Below the pieces are notes generated by a model, which was given only the letters and a program-made list of their open reading frames with translations, did not search any database and had not been told where the DNA came from. A stretch of 64,000 nucleotides of DNA, from contig NZ_JACNEP010000004.1 in assembly GCF_014270035.1 (NCBI RefSeq), positions 62,001 to 126,000 of the forward strand, given 5' to 3'. Positions within the stretch are counted from its first letter, which is position 1, and each line of letters opens with the position of its first letter. The stretch is from Neptunicella marina (lineage in GTDB: Bacteria; Pseudomonadota; Gammaproteobacteria; Enterobacterales; Alteromonadaceae). The position numbers and the translations under genes were made by a program. Positions 26,128-33,564 of this stretch are shown here, piece by piece.

Positions 26128-27572
26128 TGGAATATTCATTAGCACTGCAAATACTGATTTTGTTACCTGTGTTGCTGGTGCCCGCTATCGTTTTAACTAA
26201 AAACTCACCGAATATGCGTGAGGCTGTGTCACTCGCCGGTGGTGTTGTGCTGCTATGTCTGGCGATATTCTGTTATCAGTCATTAGCCAGTGAACAGCCA
26301 ACACAAGTTACCTGGCTGGAGATTTTGCCCGGGTTGAGTCTGTCATTTCTGATTGAGCCTTATGGGGTGTTATTTGCGCTGGTCGCCAGCTTTTTGTGGA
26401 TAGTCACCACCTTGTACGCTATTGGTTATATGCGCGGCCATAACGAAAGTAACCAAACCCGTTTTTATGCCTGTTTTGCCATTGCCATTACGGGTGTGAT
26501 GGGGGTGGCCATGGCGGAAAACCTGTTCACCCTGTTTTTGTTCTATGAATTATTAACCTTAAGTACTTATCCGCTGGTCACGCACGCTGGCAATGATAAG
26601 GCAAAAACGGGTGGGCGGATTTACCTGAGTATTTTGCTGGGGACCTCAATATTATTGCTGCTGCCCGCCATCATCATTACCTGGTCGCTAACCGGCACGC
26701 TGTCATTTCAGCAGGGGGGGATTTTGAGTCAGTTGGATTCCCCTGTGCTGACATCGGTGTTGTTAGTGTTATTTGTGTTTGGTATCGGCAAAGCAGCGTT
26801 GATGCCGGTTCATCGCTGGCTGCCCGCTGCTATGGTGGCGCCAACACCTGTCAGTGCGTTATTGCATGCAGTGGCTGTGGTAAAAGCCGGGGTCTTTTCA
26901 TTATTAAAAGTGTGTGGATTTATCTTTGGCGGTGACTTACTGGCATCGCTTGATGTCACTCAGTGGTTACTTTATCTGGCGGGTGTAACCATCATTATCT
27001 CCTCATTGATTGCCATGCGTCAGGATAACCTTAAAGCCAGACTGGCCTATTCAACCGTAAGCCAGCTGAGTTACATCACGCTTGGCGCATTGCTGGCAAC
27101 GTCTTTAAGCCTGACCGGCGGCGCGATGCATATCGCCATGCACGCTTTTGGCAAAATTACTCTGTTTTTTTGTGCCGGCGCTATTTATGTGGCTTGCCAT
27201 AAAACTCAGGTCAGCGAGTTGCGCGGTTTAGGCAAACAAATGCCGGTGACCATGGTGGCATTTTTTATCGGCAGTTTAAGCATTATTGGCTTACCTCCTG
27301 CCGGTGGTACCTGGAGTAAGTGGTATTTAGTGATGTCGACTATCGACGCCAGTCAGTGGTTTTTGTTGGTGGCGCTAATGTTAAGTTCGCTGCTGAATAT
27401 TGTTTATCTGCTGTCGATTCCTGTACAGGCGTTTATGCCGGTTAAAAATAACCCGGTGCAAGGCATAAAAGAAGCACCGTTATTTTCTCTCGGAGCGATT
27501 GTGGTGACATCACTGGGATGCATCTGGTTGTTTGTGCAGCCGCAATGGTTACTTGATCTGATCCAGCAGTGA
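26127..27572 (+). CDS. Second MrpD/NuoM-like proton-translocating subunit
   Basis: 481 aa, about 14 membrane helices, proton-antiporter M domain. It shows ENLFTLFLFYELLTLSTYPLVTHAG (conserved Glu), GKAALMPVHRWLPAAMVAPTPVSALLHAVAVVKAGVFSL (the NuoL/M-type H..L..A...PTPVSALLH..A.VKAG block) and ARLAYSTVSQLSYITLG. The PVSALLHA motif places it nearer NuoL/MrpA N-terminal domains than mrpD. It probably replaces the missing N-terminal half of MrpA. Overlaps mrpD by one base. Confidence 0.93.
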   Translation: MEYSLALQILILLPVLLVPAIVLTKNSPNMREAVSLAGGVVLLCLAIFCYQSLASEQPTQVTWLEILPGLSLSFLIEPYGVLFALVASFLWIVTTLYAIGYMRGHNESNQTRFYACFAIAITGVMGVAMAENLFTLFLFYELLTLSTYPLVTHAGNDKAKTGGRIYLSILLGTSILLLLPAIIITWSLTGTLSFQQGGILSQLDSPVLTSVLLVLFVFGIGKAALMPVHRWLPAAMVAPTPVSALLHAVAVVKAGVFSLLKVCGFIFGGDLLASLDVTQWLLYLAGVTIIISSLIAMRQDNLKARLAYSTVSQLSYITLGALLATSLSLTGGAMHIAMHAFGKITLFFCAGAIYVACHKTQVSELRGLGKQMPVTMVAFFIGSLSIIGLPPAGGTWSKWYLVMSTIDASQWFLLVALMLSSLLNIVYLLSIPVQAFMPVKNNPVQGIKEAPLFSLGAIVVTSLGCIWLFVQPQWLLDLIQQ

Positions 27573-27585
27573 AGAGGGCAATGTA

Positions 27586-27867
27586 ATGACAAATAAAACA
27601 CATTTTTTTGATTCTGAAAAAAACGTCAAATGGGTCATTCGCGCACTTTATATCTGTTGTGGCGTGTTGTTTGCGCTGGATTTTATCGTGAACCGCTACA
27701 GCAAACATCCGTGGGAATGGATCTGGGGATTTTATCCTGTATATGGCTTTGTCGGCTGTGTGATTCTGGTAGTGGTAGCCAAGTGGATGCGCAAACTGGT
27801 AATGCGAGATGAAAATTATTATCAGCCTGCAGAATCTGAAGCAGAGCAACACAACGGGGGCCAGTAA
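27586..27867 (+). CDS. Small two-helix membrane protein in the Mrp operon
   Basis: 93 aa with two hydrophobic segments (WVIRALYICCGVLFALDFIV and WIWGFYPVYGFVGCVILVVVAKW) and a charged, Gln-rich C-terminus. It lies 13 bases after the second NuoM-like gene and overlaps the third by one base, so it is surely co-translated. Its arrangement between two antiporter subunits suggests a structural subunit specific to this Mrp variant. I do not recognise a named family. Confidence 0.82.
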   Translation: MTNKTHFFDSEKNVKWVIRALYICCGVLFALDFIVNRYSKHPWEWIWGFYPVYGFVGCVILVVVAKWMRKLVMRDENYYQPAESEAEQHNGGQ

Positions 27868-29564
27868 TGGAGCATCTGTTCAATAGCGTGCCACCCTTTG
27901 TTGTGTTTTATATCACGGCCGTTTTTGCCTTTGTATTGGAAGGCCGCACCCGCACTGTCTTTATGTTGGCGGGCATCGTATTAAGTGCGCTGAATTTACT
28001 GGGGCTAAGTGCCGGAGATAACTGGCAGCTGCAATTTATGTCATTTGAGCTTACCCCTGTGCGTGTTGATCAGCTCAGTCTGTTGTTTGGTTATTTGTTT
28101 CATATTGCCGCGTTAATCGGGGTGATTTACGCCATCCACGTTAAAGATGCCGTGCAGCAGTCCATGAGTTTGTTATATGCCGGTAGTGCATTGGGAGCGG
28201 TATTTGCTGGTGATTTACTGACCCTGTTTTTATTCTGGGAGGTGCTGGCGGTCAGCTCGGCTTTTCTTATATGGGCGCGCCAGACCGATACCGCGTTTCA
28301 TGCGGGCATGCGTTACCTGATTATTCAGGTGTTATCCGGGGTCATTTTACTTGCCGGTGCCATTTTCTATTTTGTGCAGCAGGGTAATCTGAGTTTTGAT
28401 TATATTGGCCTGAACTCAGTCGCTGGCTGGCTGATATTTATTGCGTTTGGTATTAAGTGCGCGTTTCCCTTTGTACATAACTGGCTGACGGATGCTTACC
28501 CTGAATCCACGCCCATTGGTACCGTATTTTTAAGTGCGTTTACCACTAAAGTGGCGGTGTATTCGCTGGCTCGCGGATTTCCGGGAACGGAACTGCTGGT
28601 ATATATCGGTGCGGTCATGGCCTGCTTCCCGATTTTTTATGCAGTGATTGAAAATGACTTGCGCAGAGTGCTGGCGTACAGCCTGGTTAACCAACTCGGT
28701 TTTATGGTGGTTGGCATCGGTATAGGCACTGCGTTGTCGTTAAATGGTGCGGTGGCGCATGCGTTTACCGACGTGATTTTTAAAGGCTTGCTGTTTATGT
28801 CGATGGGCGCAGTGTTGCATATGACAGGGCGCATCAATGGCTCCGAATTGGGCGGTTTATATAAATCGATGCCCAAAACCACCTTGCTGTGCATTATTGG
28901 CGCGGCGTCGATTTCGGCATTCCCTTTATTTAGCGGGTTTATTAGTAAATCGATGATCATGACCGCGGCCCTGCAAGAAAAATATAATGGCGTGTGGCTG
29001 ATATTGTTGTTTGCATCCGCCGGGGTGTTTCACCATGCAGGCATTAAAATTCCTTATTTCGCCTTTTTTGCCCACGACTCCGGTATTCGTACCACGGAAC
29101 CACCTAAAAACATGTTGTTTGCGATGTTTATTGCTGCCACCTTGTGTGTGGGGCTTGGCATGTTCCCGCAGACCTTGTATCAATTATTGCCTTATCAGGC
29201 ATCTTATACCGCATATGATGTCACCCACGTGCTGACTCAGCTGCAACTTTTATGTTTCTCGGCACTGGCGTTTGTATGGCTTAATCAAAAAGGCCTGTAC
29301 CCGCCGGAGTTACCCTCGGTAAATCTGGAGTTTGACTGGTTATATCGTCGTGCATTGCCGGTTGGAGCGTTAGTTGTGCTACAGCGGCTTAAAGCTGTGC
29401 AACAGCTTGTCTATCAGGGGGGCTATAAACTTTATTGTCAGCTTGGGGCGCTGGAACATAACCGACAAGTGAGTAAAGTCATGGTTTTCTCGCAGTCAAC
29501 TGCAGGCATGGTGACCTGGCTTGCGCTGTTGCTGACGGTGTTTTTACTAGTGGGCGTAGTGTAA
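27867..29564 (+). CDS. Third MrpD/NuoM-like proton-translocating subunit
   Basis: 565 aa, 14 or more membrane helices. GDLLTLFLFWEVLAVSSAFLIWARQ (conserved Glu), FGIKCAFPFVHNWLTDAYPESTPIGTVFLSAFTTKVAVYSLARG (Lys residues of the proton path) and RRVLAYSLVNQLGFMVVGIGIG are all present. It has a C-terminal extension (about residues 480-565) with an amphipathic part and a last membrane helix, which recalls the lateral-helix extension of NuoL. The operon ends here at a terminator. Confidence 0.93.
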   Translation: MEHLFNSVPPFVVFYITAVFAFVLEGRTRTVFMLAGIVLSALNLLGLSAGDNWQLQFMSFELTPVRVDQLSLLFGYLFHIAALIGVIYAIHVKDAVQQSMSLLYAGSALGAVFAGDLLTLFLFWEVLAVSSAFLIWARQTDTAFHAGMRYLIIQVLSGVILLAGAIFYFVQQGNLSFDYIGLNSVAGWLIFIAFGIKCAFPFVHNWLTDAYPESTPIGTVFLSAFTTKVAVYSLARGFPGTELLVYIGAVMACFPIFYAVIENDLRRVLAYSLVNQLGFMVVGIGIGTALSLNGAVAHAFTDVIFKGLLFMSMGAVLHMTGRINGSELGGLYKSMPKTTLLCIIGAASISAFPLFSGFISKSMIMTAALQEKYNGVWLILLFASAGVFHHAGIKIPYFAFFAHDSGIRTTEPPKNMLFAMFIAATLCVGLGMFPQTLYQLLPYQASYTAYDVTHVLTQLQLLCFSALAFVWLNQKGLYPPELPSVNLEFDWLYRRALPVGALVVLQRLKAVQQLVYQGGYKLYCQLGALEHNRQVSKVMVFSQSTAGMVTWLALLLTVFLLVGVV

Positions 29565-29566
29565 AA

Positions 29567-29590
29567 GGGGCAGGGAAAGCCCCGGTTTTT
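29567..29590 (+). terminator. Terminator of the Mrp operon
   Basis: GGGGC / GCCCC stem (29567-29571 with 29579-29583), 7-nt loop, then GG and T5. It lies just after the last Mrp stop codon and in front of the convergent acyltransferase. Confidence 0.75.
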
Positions 29591-29592
29591 AT

Positions 29593-30822
29593 TCAGATAA
29601 TAATGGTTTTAGTGGTACCTGAATGCCTGCGAGAAAACAATTTGCGGCTTTTGCGTTTGCCGTTTAATACCGCACCGATAAAGGTTGAGCGAATAAACAA
29701 ATCGTAAATTAGTAGTGACAAACCTATGGTAATCCCACACACCGCCAATAGTTTTAAAGACCAGTGAAAAGGTAACTCCGCAAAGGCGATTTGTAACCAG
29801 ATGACTAACGGCAGGTGAATTAAATATAGCCAGTAAGAGGCATCGGCCAGATAACGGACCACCGGACTGGCGCGATGGAATAATTTGTGACAAAGCCCAA
29901 GCGTGAGCGCAATAAGACTGCACATCATTAACGCATAACTGAGCAAATAAGCTGTTTTTATTAGCAGGTAATAACCATGGCTGGTTTGCATCTCGTAAGC
30001 CGACAGCTGTACACAACTGACAGATGCTGCGATGCATAACAATACCTTACTAATACTTAATCGGGCAAAGGCAGTGATTAAAGCCGACTGGCGATGGAGT
30101 AACCATCCCAGTGCAAAAAAGACCGTATAAATAACAGTGACCGGCCAGCTGGGAATTAATGATTTATCCGGTGTATCCACTCCCCAGTGTTGCATATACC
30201 AAAGTCCGGCAACCAAAGGCAAAGCCAGCATGTACAAACCCAAAGGCGAGTTGCATAGTTTTTTTACAAACTTGTCTGCCAGCCTTCCAAGGCGGGCTTT
30301 AAGCTCTGTATTCAGTGATATCAGAGTGCGAAGCAGCAGGACAATAGTGGTAACAAGTAACAAATAATACAAAAACCACAGGTGTGTGCCGGTTAAAAAT
30401 TCCTGCGTAAAATTGCGAAGACCAGCAAACCCTTGTTGCAGTGCCCCTGTTATGTCTGCATCCCCCCGCATACTTTGCGCCCCCATTATCCAGCCTGATA
30501 CCAGTAAAGGTCTTAGCAGGAACCAGCCAACAACCAGAGGAACCGCAATTTTGACAGCGCGTGATTTAACAAATGTCCGCCAACCAGCACGGTGGAACGT
30601 CATATGACTAAAAAAGCCTGCGATAAGAAAAAACAGTTCCATGCGAAAACTGTGACTGATTAGCACAAAATAAGGAACCAGCTTACTGGTGGATACATCC
30701 ATTACCGCCCAGCCAATAAAGATTGGCATAAACGATAAACTGGCATGAAACACAATGCCGAGCAATAGTGCCAGTGCTCGCGCTGCATCCAGATAATCAA
30801 GTCGGTGTGATTGAGTTGTCAT
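29593..30822 (-). CDS. Acyltransferase 3 family membrane protein
   Basis: 409 aa from the ATG at 30822 (AGGCG nearby), beginning RLDYLDAARALALLLGIVFHASLSF: the DYLDAARA..LLGI..HA block with its active His is the acyltransferase-3 hallmark. About ten membrane helices follow. The pattern is close to OpgC/MdoC-like and related proteins that O-acylate periplasmic glucans or other surface sugars. Family-level only: the acyl donor and acceptor are unknown. It probably forms a two-gene unit with the CIA30/CBM11-like gene upstream (71-base gap). Confidence 0.88.
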   Translation of the reverse strand: MTTQSHRLDYLDAARALALLLGIVFHASLSFMPIFIGWAVMDVSTSKLVPYFVLISHSFRMELFFLIAGFFSHMTFHRAGWRTFVKSRAVKIAVPLVVGWFLLRPLLVSGWIMGAQSMRGDADITGALQQGFAGLRNFTQEFLTGTHLWFLYYLLLVTTIVLLLRTLISLNTELKARLGRLADKFVKKLCNSPLGLYMLALPLVAGLWYMQHWGVDTPDKSLIPSWPVTVIYTVFFALGWLLHRQSALITAFARLSISKVLLCIAASVSCVQLSAYEMQTSHGYYLLIKTAYLLSYALMMCSLIALTLGLCHKLFHRASPVVRYLADASYWLYLIHLPLVIWLQIAFAELPFHWSLKLLAVCGITIGLSLLIYDLFIRSTFIGAVLNGKRKSRKLFSRRHSGTTKTIII

Positions 30823-30893
30823 GTCATTTCGCCTGTGCAGGTTATTGGAAATGGGATGCGCTCTTATGCATCCCGTTTTGGTGCGATGTTGAA

Positions 30894-31493
30894 TCAATAG
30901 AAGCCGATTTCGTCGATTTCAAAATCAAATGAGGCTTTTTGCATAGCAAAGGCGGTGATACTGATGCTGTTTAAGGTCGCTGCATTTAATGGCGTTTGTT
31001 CCGACCAGCCGCGTTTCATGGAGGTAAAGGGAATTTTTACTTCATGGAATTGCCCATCTGCTACAACCGATACGGGGGAGGCGTGATAGTCATAATTGGT
31101 CACTTCAGTACTGTTGGCAGAGACAGACATAGTGCCACTGTTAATTTTGACCAGTAAACGAAGACCTGTGTACTGACTGGCATCCTGAGGCATGCCCATT
31201 TCTGCCAGAGGCAGTATCGAGCTGGCCCAGCCCGGTTGACCGCGGGGAGGGGTAATATCACCTTTTAAATACATGATACCAGAGCTGATTTTGTTATTGG
31301 TGTGGGTGTTGCCTCCGGCCACGCTGTCATTCATAAACTGGCGTTGTAAACCGGATTGTGTCTGCTGCGCATGACTAAAATCGTCAACTATAGCCGGTAA
31401 GGTGGCGCTGAGAACGTTACAGGAAAACGCCAGCAGGGGTAAAAAAGCCAGTGTTTTAACTGAGGCTTGTAAAGGGTTGTTAAGGTTTTTCAT
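30894..31493 (-). CDS. Secreted CIA30/CBM11-like protein
   Basis: 199 aa with GGAGAG before the ATG and a signal peptide ending ...SCNVLSA. The mature part is a single galactose-binding-like beta-sandwich: VDDFSHAQ..., the middle YTGLRLLVKINSGTMSVSANS, DGQFHEVKIPFTSMKR and the final FDFEIDEIGFY, a pattern shared by CIA30 and family 11 carbohydrate-binding modules. Likely periplasmic and sugar binding; ligand unknown. Located upstream of the acyltransferase on the same strand. Confidence 0.8.
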   Translation of the reverse strand: MKNLNNPLQASVKTLAFLPLLAFSCNVLSATLPAIVDDFSHAQQTQSGLQRQFMNDSVAGGNTHTNNKISSGIMYLKGDITPPRGQPGWASSILPLAEMGMPQDASQYTGLRLLVKINSGTMSVSANSTEVTNYDYHASPVSVVADGQFHEVKIPFTSMKRGWSEQTPLNAATLNSISITAFAMQKASFDFEIDEIGFY

Positions 31494-31702
31494 TTTTTCT
31501 CTCCGGGATTCATTTGTATTTGGTTGGCTGTTACATGGCTTTCAGATTGTTCTGGTTATTAAGTGGTTAGCGAATAAATAAAGGTGACAAAAAATTTGAA
31601 ATTTTTTTCAGCAGTAAAAAATGCCATGATGGAAAAATAATCTGTCACCTTTTATGCAAATCCCGGCACTTAGAGTTATCGAACCCAAAAAATCAGATAC
31701 GC

Positions 31703-33319
31703 ATGAAACTGTTTAAATCAGCAAGCCGTTTAAATAAAACCAATGATGCAACCCTGGTGATGTATTCATTAGGCGGCGATCGCGATGCCTTTTGTTCCAT
31801 CGTTACCCGTTACCAAAGTTTGTTATGTTCTTTGGCGTATTCGTCGGTAGGTGATGTAAAACACAGTGAGGATATTGCCCAGGAAGCCTTTGTTGAAGCG
31901 TGGAAAAAGCTTGATACCTTGCGTGATCCGGAAAAACTCAAATCGTGGTTATGTGGGATCCTGCGCTTTAAGGTCAGTCATTATCGTCGTAGTGAACAAC
32001 ATCAGCCGTTACAACATGCCGATGATGTGCAACAACATGACTCACTGGCAGAAGATAAGACTGAACTGGACCAGCAGGCGATTGACCAGCAACAACAAAG
32101 TTTATTGTGGAAAGTGCTGGATAGTATGGAAGATAACTATCGTGAACCTCTGGTGTTGTTTTATCGTGAAGAGCAATCGGTGGAGAAAGTTGCTGCTGCG
32201 CTGGATCTGTCCGAGGACACGGTTAAACAACGATTATCGCGTGGACGAAAATTACTAAAACGCGCTATGTCTGGTTTTGTGGAAGAGGCGTTACACAAAT
32301 CCAAACCGGGAGTGGCTTTTACCGCCGGTGTACTGGCGGCAATCAGTGGCATTTCACCACCCGCTAAAGCGGCTGCTTTGGGGGCTGGTGCGGCCAAAGG
32401 CGGTTCGTCTCTTTCTGGTGTCGGTATGCTGAGCATACTGGCGGTATTATCCGGATTTATTAGTTCATTTTTTGGTTTACGTGCCAGTCTTGATCAATCA
32501 CGTACCCGCCGAGAGCGCATTCTGGCGATTAAATGTATCAGCCTGTATATGTTGTTTGCCGCTATTTATGTTGCGGGTACGCTTGGCTGTAAATATGCTG
32601 CCTTGCATCATGCTGACAGCAAAGGGGCACTAACCCTGATCGCAATCGCGTTAATGCTGGCATTTGCTATCAGTTATTTATTGCTGACTCATCGCATGTT
32701 TGCTGCCATGCACAAGTTAAGAAAACAGGAACGTATTTTTCATCCGCAGGCCTTTAGCTCTGCCGTCGATCAAAGCGGTGCTAAACAGCGTGAATATGTT
32801 AGCCGTTGGCGCTTATGGGGAGTACCGCTGGTACATTTCCAGTTTGCTATGCATGAAGCCGGTGATCCTCCTGCATTTGGCTGGATAGCCGGAGGCAGCC
32901 AGGCCAGAGGTTTATTATTTGCGTGGGGTGGAGTTACCTTCGCCCCTGTGAGTGTCGGTATTGTTTCATTTGGCGTAATTAGTCTGGGAGCTGTGGGATT
33001 CGGTGTACTGAGCTTTGGCACAGTGGCCGTTGGCCTGATTGGTTTTGGTGCCTCAGCCATCGCATATAAAGCGTATTCTTCCTTGTCTTCTTTAGGGTGG
33101 GAAAGTGCTTTTAGTGGCGGATTTGCTATTGCTAAAGATGCGTCAATTGCACCACTGGCGTATGCGACCGAAATCAATAACCAACTGGCTGCTGAAATAT
33201 CTAATTTGAATGCTTTTCATCTCAGTTATCAGTGGATTTTGGCCATTGTATCTTTTGTGGTGATAGTGCCAGCTGCATGGCATGCACATCAGGTCAGACA
33301 GCGAATGAAAATCGACTAA
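31703..33319 (+). CDS. ECF sigma factor fused to a membrane domain
   Basis: 538 aa. Residues 1 to about 190 are an ECF sigma factor: region 2 (RDAFCSIVTRYQSLLCSLAYSSVGDVKHSEDIAQEAFVEAWKKL) and region 4 (MEDNYREPLVLFYREEQSVEKVAAALDLSEDTVKQRLSRGRKLLK). After a Ala/Gly-rich linker come about six hydrophobic segments: about 235-255, 275-295, 308-330, a long Gly-rich stretch at 395-450 built of (V/F)G(V/I)(I/L)SxG-like units, and a C-terminal helix near 510-530. It would hold the sigma factor at the inner membrane. No anti-sigma gene is adjacent, so the membrane part may act as its own regulator. The hydrophobic domain is not one I can name. Confidence 0.87.
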   Translation: MKLFKSASRLNKTNDATLVMYSLGGDRDAFCSIVTRYQSLLCSLAYSSVGDVKHSEDIAQEAFVEAWKKLDTLRDPEKLKSWLCGILRFKVSHYRRSEQHQPLQHADDVQQHDSLAEDKTELDQQAIDQQQQSLLWKVLDSMEDNYREPLVLFYREEQSVEKVAAALDLSEDTVKQRLSRGRKLLKRAMSGFVEEALHKSKPGVAFTAGVLAAISGISPPAKAAALGAGAAKGGSSLSGVGMLSILAVLSGFISSFFGLRASLDQSRTRRERILAIKCISLYMLFAAIYVAGTLGCKYAALHHADSKGALTLIAIALMLAFAISYLLLTHRMFAAMHKLRKQERIFHPQAFSSAVDQSGAKQREYVSRWRLWGVPLVHFQFAMHEAGDPPAFGWIAGGSQARGLLFAWGGVTFAPVSVGIVSFGVISLGAVGFGVLSFGTVAVGLIGFGASAIAYKAYSSLSSLGWESAFSGGFAIAKDASIAPLAYATEINNQLAAEISNLNAFHLSYQWILAIVSFVVIVPAAWHAHQVRQRMKID

Positions 33320-33436
33320 ATCATCATAACCTGATGCAGCAAACATGTGTTTTTCCCAATTATAATGACGAATTTTCTCTGTGCTTCTGATGTATTTGTG
33401 TAAACGGATCTACAGTTGAATAATTCAGATTAACTC

Positions 33437-33468
33437 GCCCGAAACACTGTTATTTCGGGCATTTTTTT
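33437..33468 (+). terminator. Terminator after the ECF sigma fusion gene
   Basis: Perfect GCCCGAAA / TTTCGGGC stem (33437-33444 with 33453-33460), 8-nt loop, then ATTTTTTT. It lies ahead of the TonB receptor gene. Confidence 0.92.
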
Positions 33469-33564
33469 AAAATGCGTCAGGTTTTTTTCATTTTCCGTAA
33501 GCTTATTTAAATAAACAATCATATGGTGACTTAACAAAATAATAACATTGATTAAGGGATCCCT

